Assembly: GCA_012862575.1 (NCBI GenBank)
Contig: BLSF01000028.1
Location: 1 to 64,000 of the forward strand
Direction of reading: 5' to 3'
Length of the DNA: 64,000 bases
DNA from: Parietichytrium sp. I65-24A
Lineage: Eukaryota; Sar; Bigyra; Thraustochytrida; Thraustochytriidae
Shown: in pieces, positions 63,196 through 64,000 of the stretch
Layout: every line of letters begins with the position of its first letter
Position numbering within the stretch: the first letter of the stretch is position 1
Translations under genes and position numbers: made by a program
Notes under the pieces: model-generated
Seen by the model: only the letters and a program-made list of their open reading frames with translations
What the model was told of the DNA's origin: nothing
Databases searched by the model: none

Positions 63196-64000
63196 ACTCA
63201 CTCGTAACTTTCCTGATTCTACTTTCTGTTCTGATTTCCTAGTCCGCTCATCCTGTTCGTTTCTGTTCGTTCTGCTCCCGATGGCCGCGGAAATTTCGCC
63301 AAGCGCTGCACGTCACAGGAGGGTCACGACGTCACTGTGAGCGCGGTGACTTTTTCACTCCTGGAGGAGAAGGAAGGAGAAGGGAAGTAAGGGTGATTAG
63401 ACTGGTGCATAGAAGGTGTAAGTTGAGTAACAGAGGCGTGTATGTGACGATCTAGGAAAGAGCTAGAGCGATGGTGAGGTGTAAAAGTGATAGGCGTTCT
63501 GCCTAATGCGTGTGTGGCGCAGAAAAATGTGCTCGCATTAGATGAAAACATAGACGGTTCTATTCGCGTTGTCGAAAATGTGATGAAATGAAATCAGTTT
63601 CCACGTCATAATGTAATCTCTAGTACTCATACTGTAGCTCATAGGACCCTTTTTCAGGCATAGCACACAATCTTACCCCCTCTCTCTATTCCGCACTACC
63701 CTCTCCTAGCCTCAGTCTTTTTCTCTGTACTCTCCGTACATTTTCATTTCCATCTTCCCTAACTTAGTGCTCGTCAACGCTTATGCTACCGCCTCCTACC
63801 GCGCCTGGTACAACTCGGAAAAGAGAGGCCTATGCTGCTAATATGATAAACGTGTAAGAGAAAGCTATCTTTGCGGACTCTGTAAAAGTTTGTAAGGAGC
63901 GTAGAGAGAGAGTAGAGAGTGAAAAAGTGAAATCGTTTCGTTAGATTGGAAAGGCTTGCAAGCAGTGACTTCGTTACTTGCACCATAACAATCTCAGAGA

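Larger units (their letters stand above)
62858..64000. other. Upstream region of the zinc-ribbon orphan, to window end
   Basis: It holds two 9-bp arrays (63085-63119 and 63152-63195). The rest is AT-balanced sequence with no recognisable gene. Confidence 0.5.

Overview
This is a nuclear DNA window from a gene-dense unicellular eukaryote. The coding exons are long and often intronless. The few introns found are 74-169 nt, with GTAAGT or GTGAGT donors. Genes alternate strand, and their products are typically eukaryotic: polycystin channel, UBR4, LSm2, ORC5, ArfGAP, DENN and PLK4. PLK4 plus a polycystin points to a lineage with centrioles and cilia. My best guess is a stramenopile of the labyrinthulomycete/thraustochytrid type. 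This rests on architecture and base composition only and was not tested by any search. I see no transposon, virus, CRISPR array, rRNA or tRNA gene.

Left part (1-26 kb): a polycystin/TRPP channel (possibly cut by the window edge), a small orphan membrane protein, an ankyrin plus leucine-rich-repeat protein with one intron, and an unbroken 18.7-kb reading frame for a giant UBR4/BIG-type E3 ubiquitin ligase (about 6,243 aa).

Middle (26-48 kb): prenylcysteine oxidase, a membrane-anchored SET protein, a PuuC-type aldehyde dehydrogenase (one intron), an orphan of 494 aa, a second SET protein, PLK4, a beta-propeller-like orphan, an ArfGAP1-type protein, LSm2, a GT31 glycosyltransferase and an ABHD-type alpha/beta hydrolase (one intron). 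The ArfGAP gene only keeps frame if a single-nucleotide exon is spliced in at position 41221.

Right part (48-64 kb): a 1,070-aa protein made of seven copies of a Trp/Gly-rich domain that I cannot name. It is followed by an ORC5 gene whose N-terminal extension carries two more copies of the same domain. Then come a DENN-domain protein, a possible small gene or pseudogene, and a zinc-ribbon-like orphan. The shared domain in two neighbouring genes, one of them an origin-recognition subunit, is the most likely undescribed system here.

Across the window, almost every gene has its own short tandem repeat (units of 4-10 bp) just upstream of its start. The spaces between converging 3' ends lack them.
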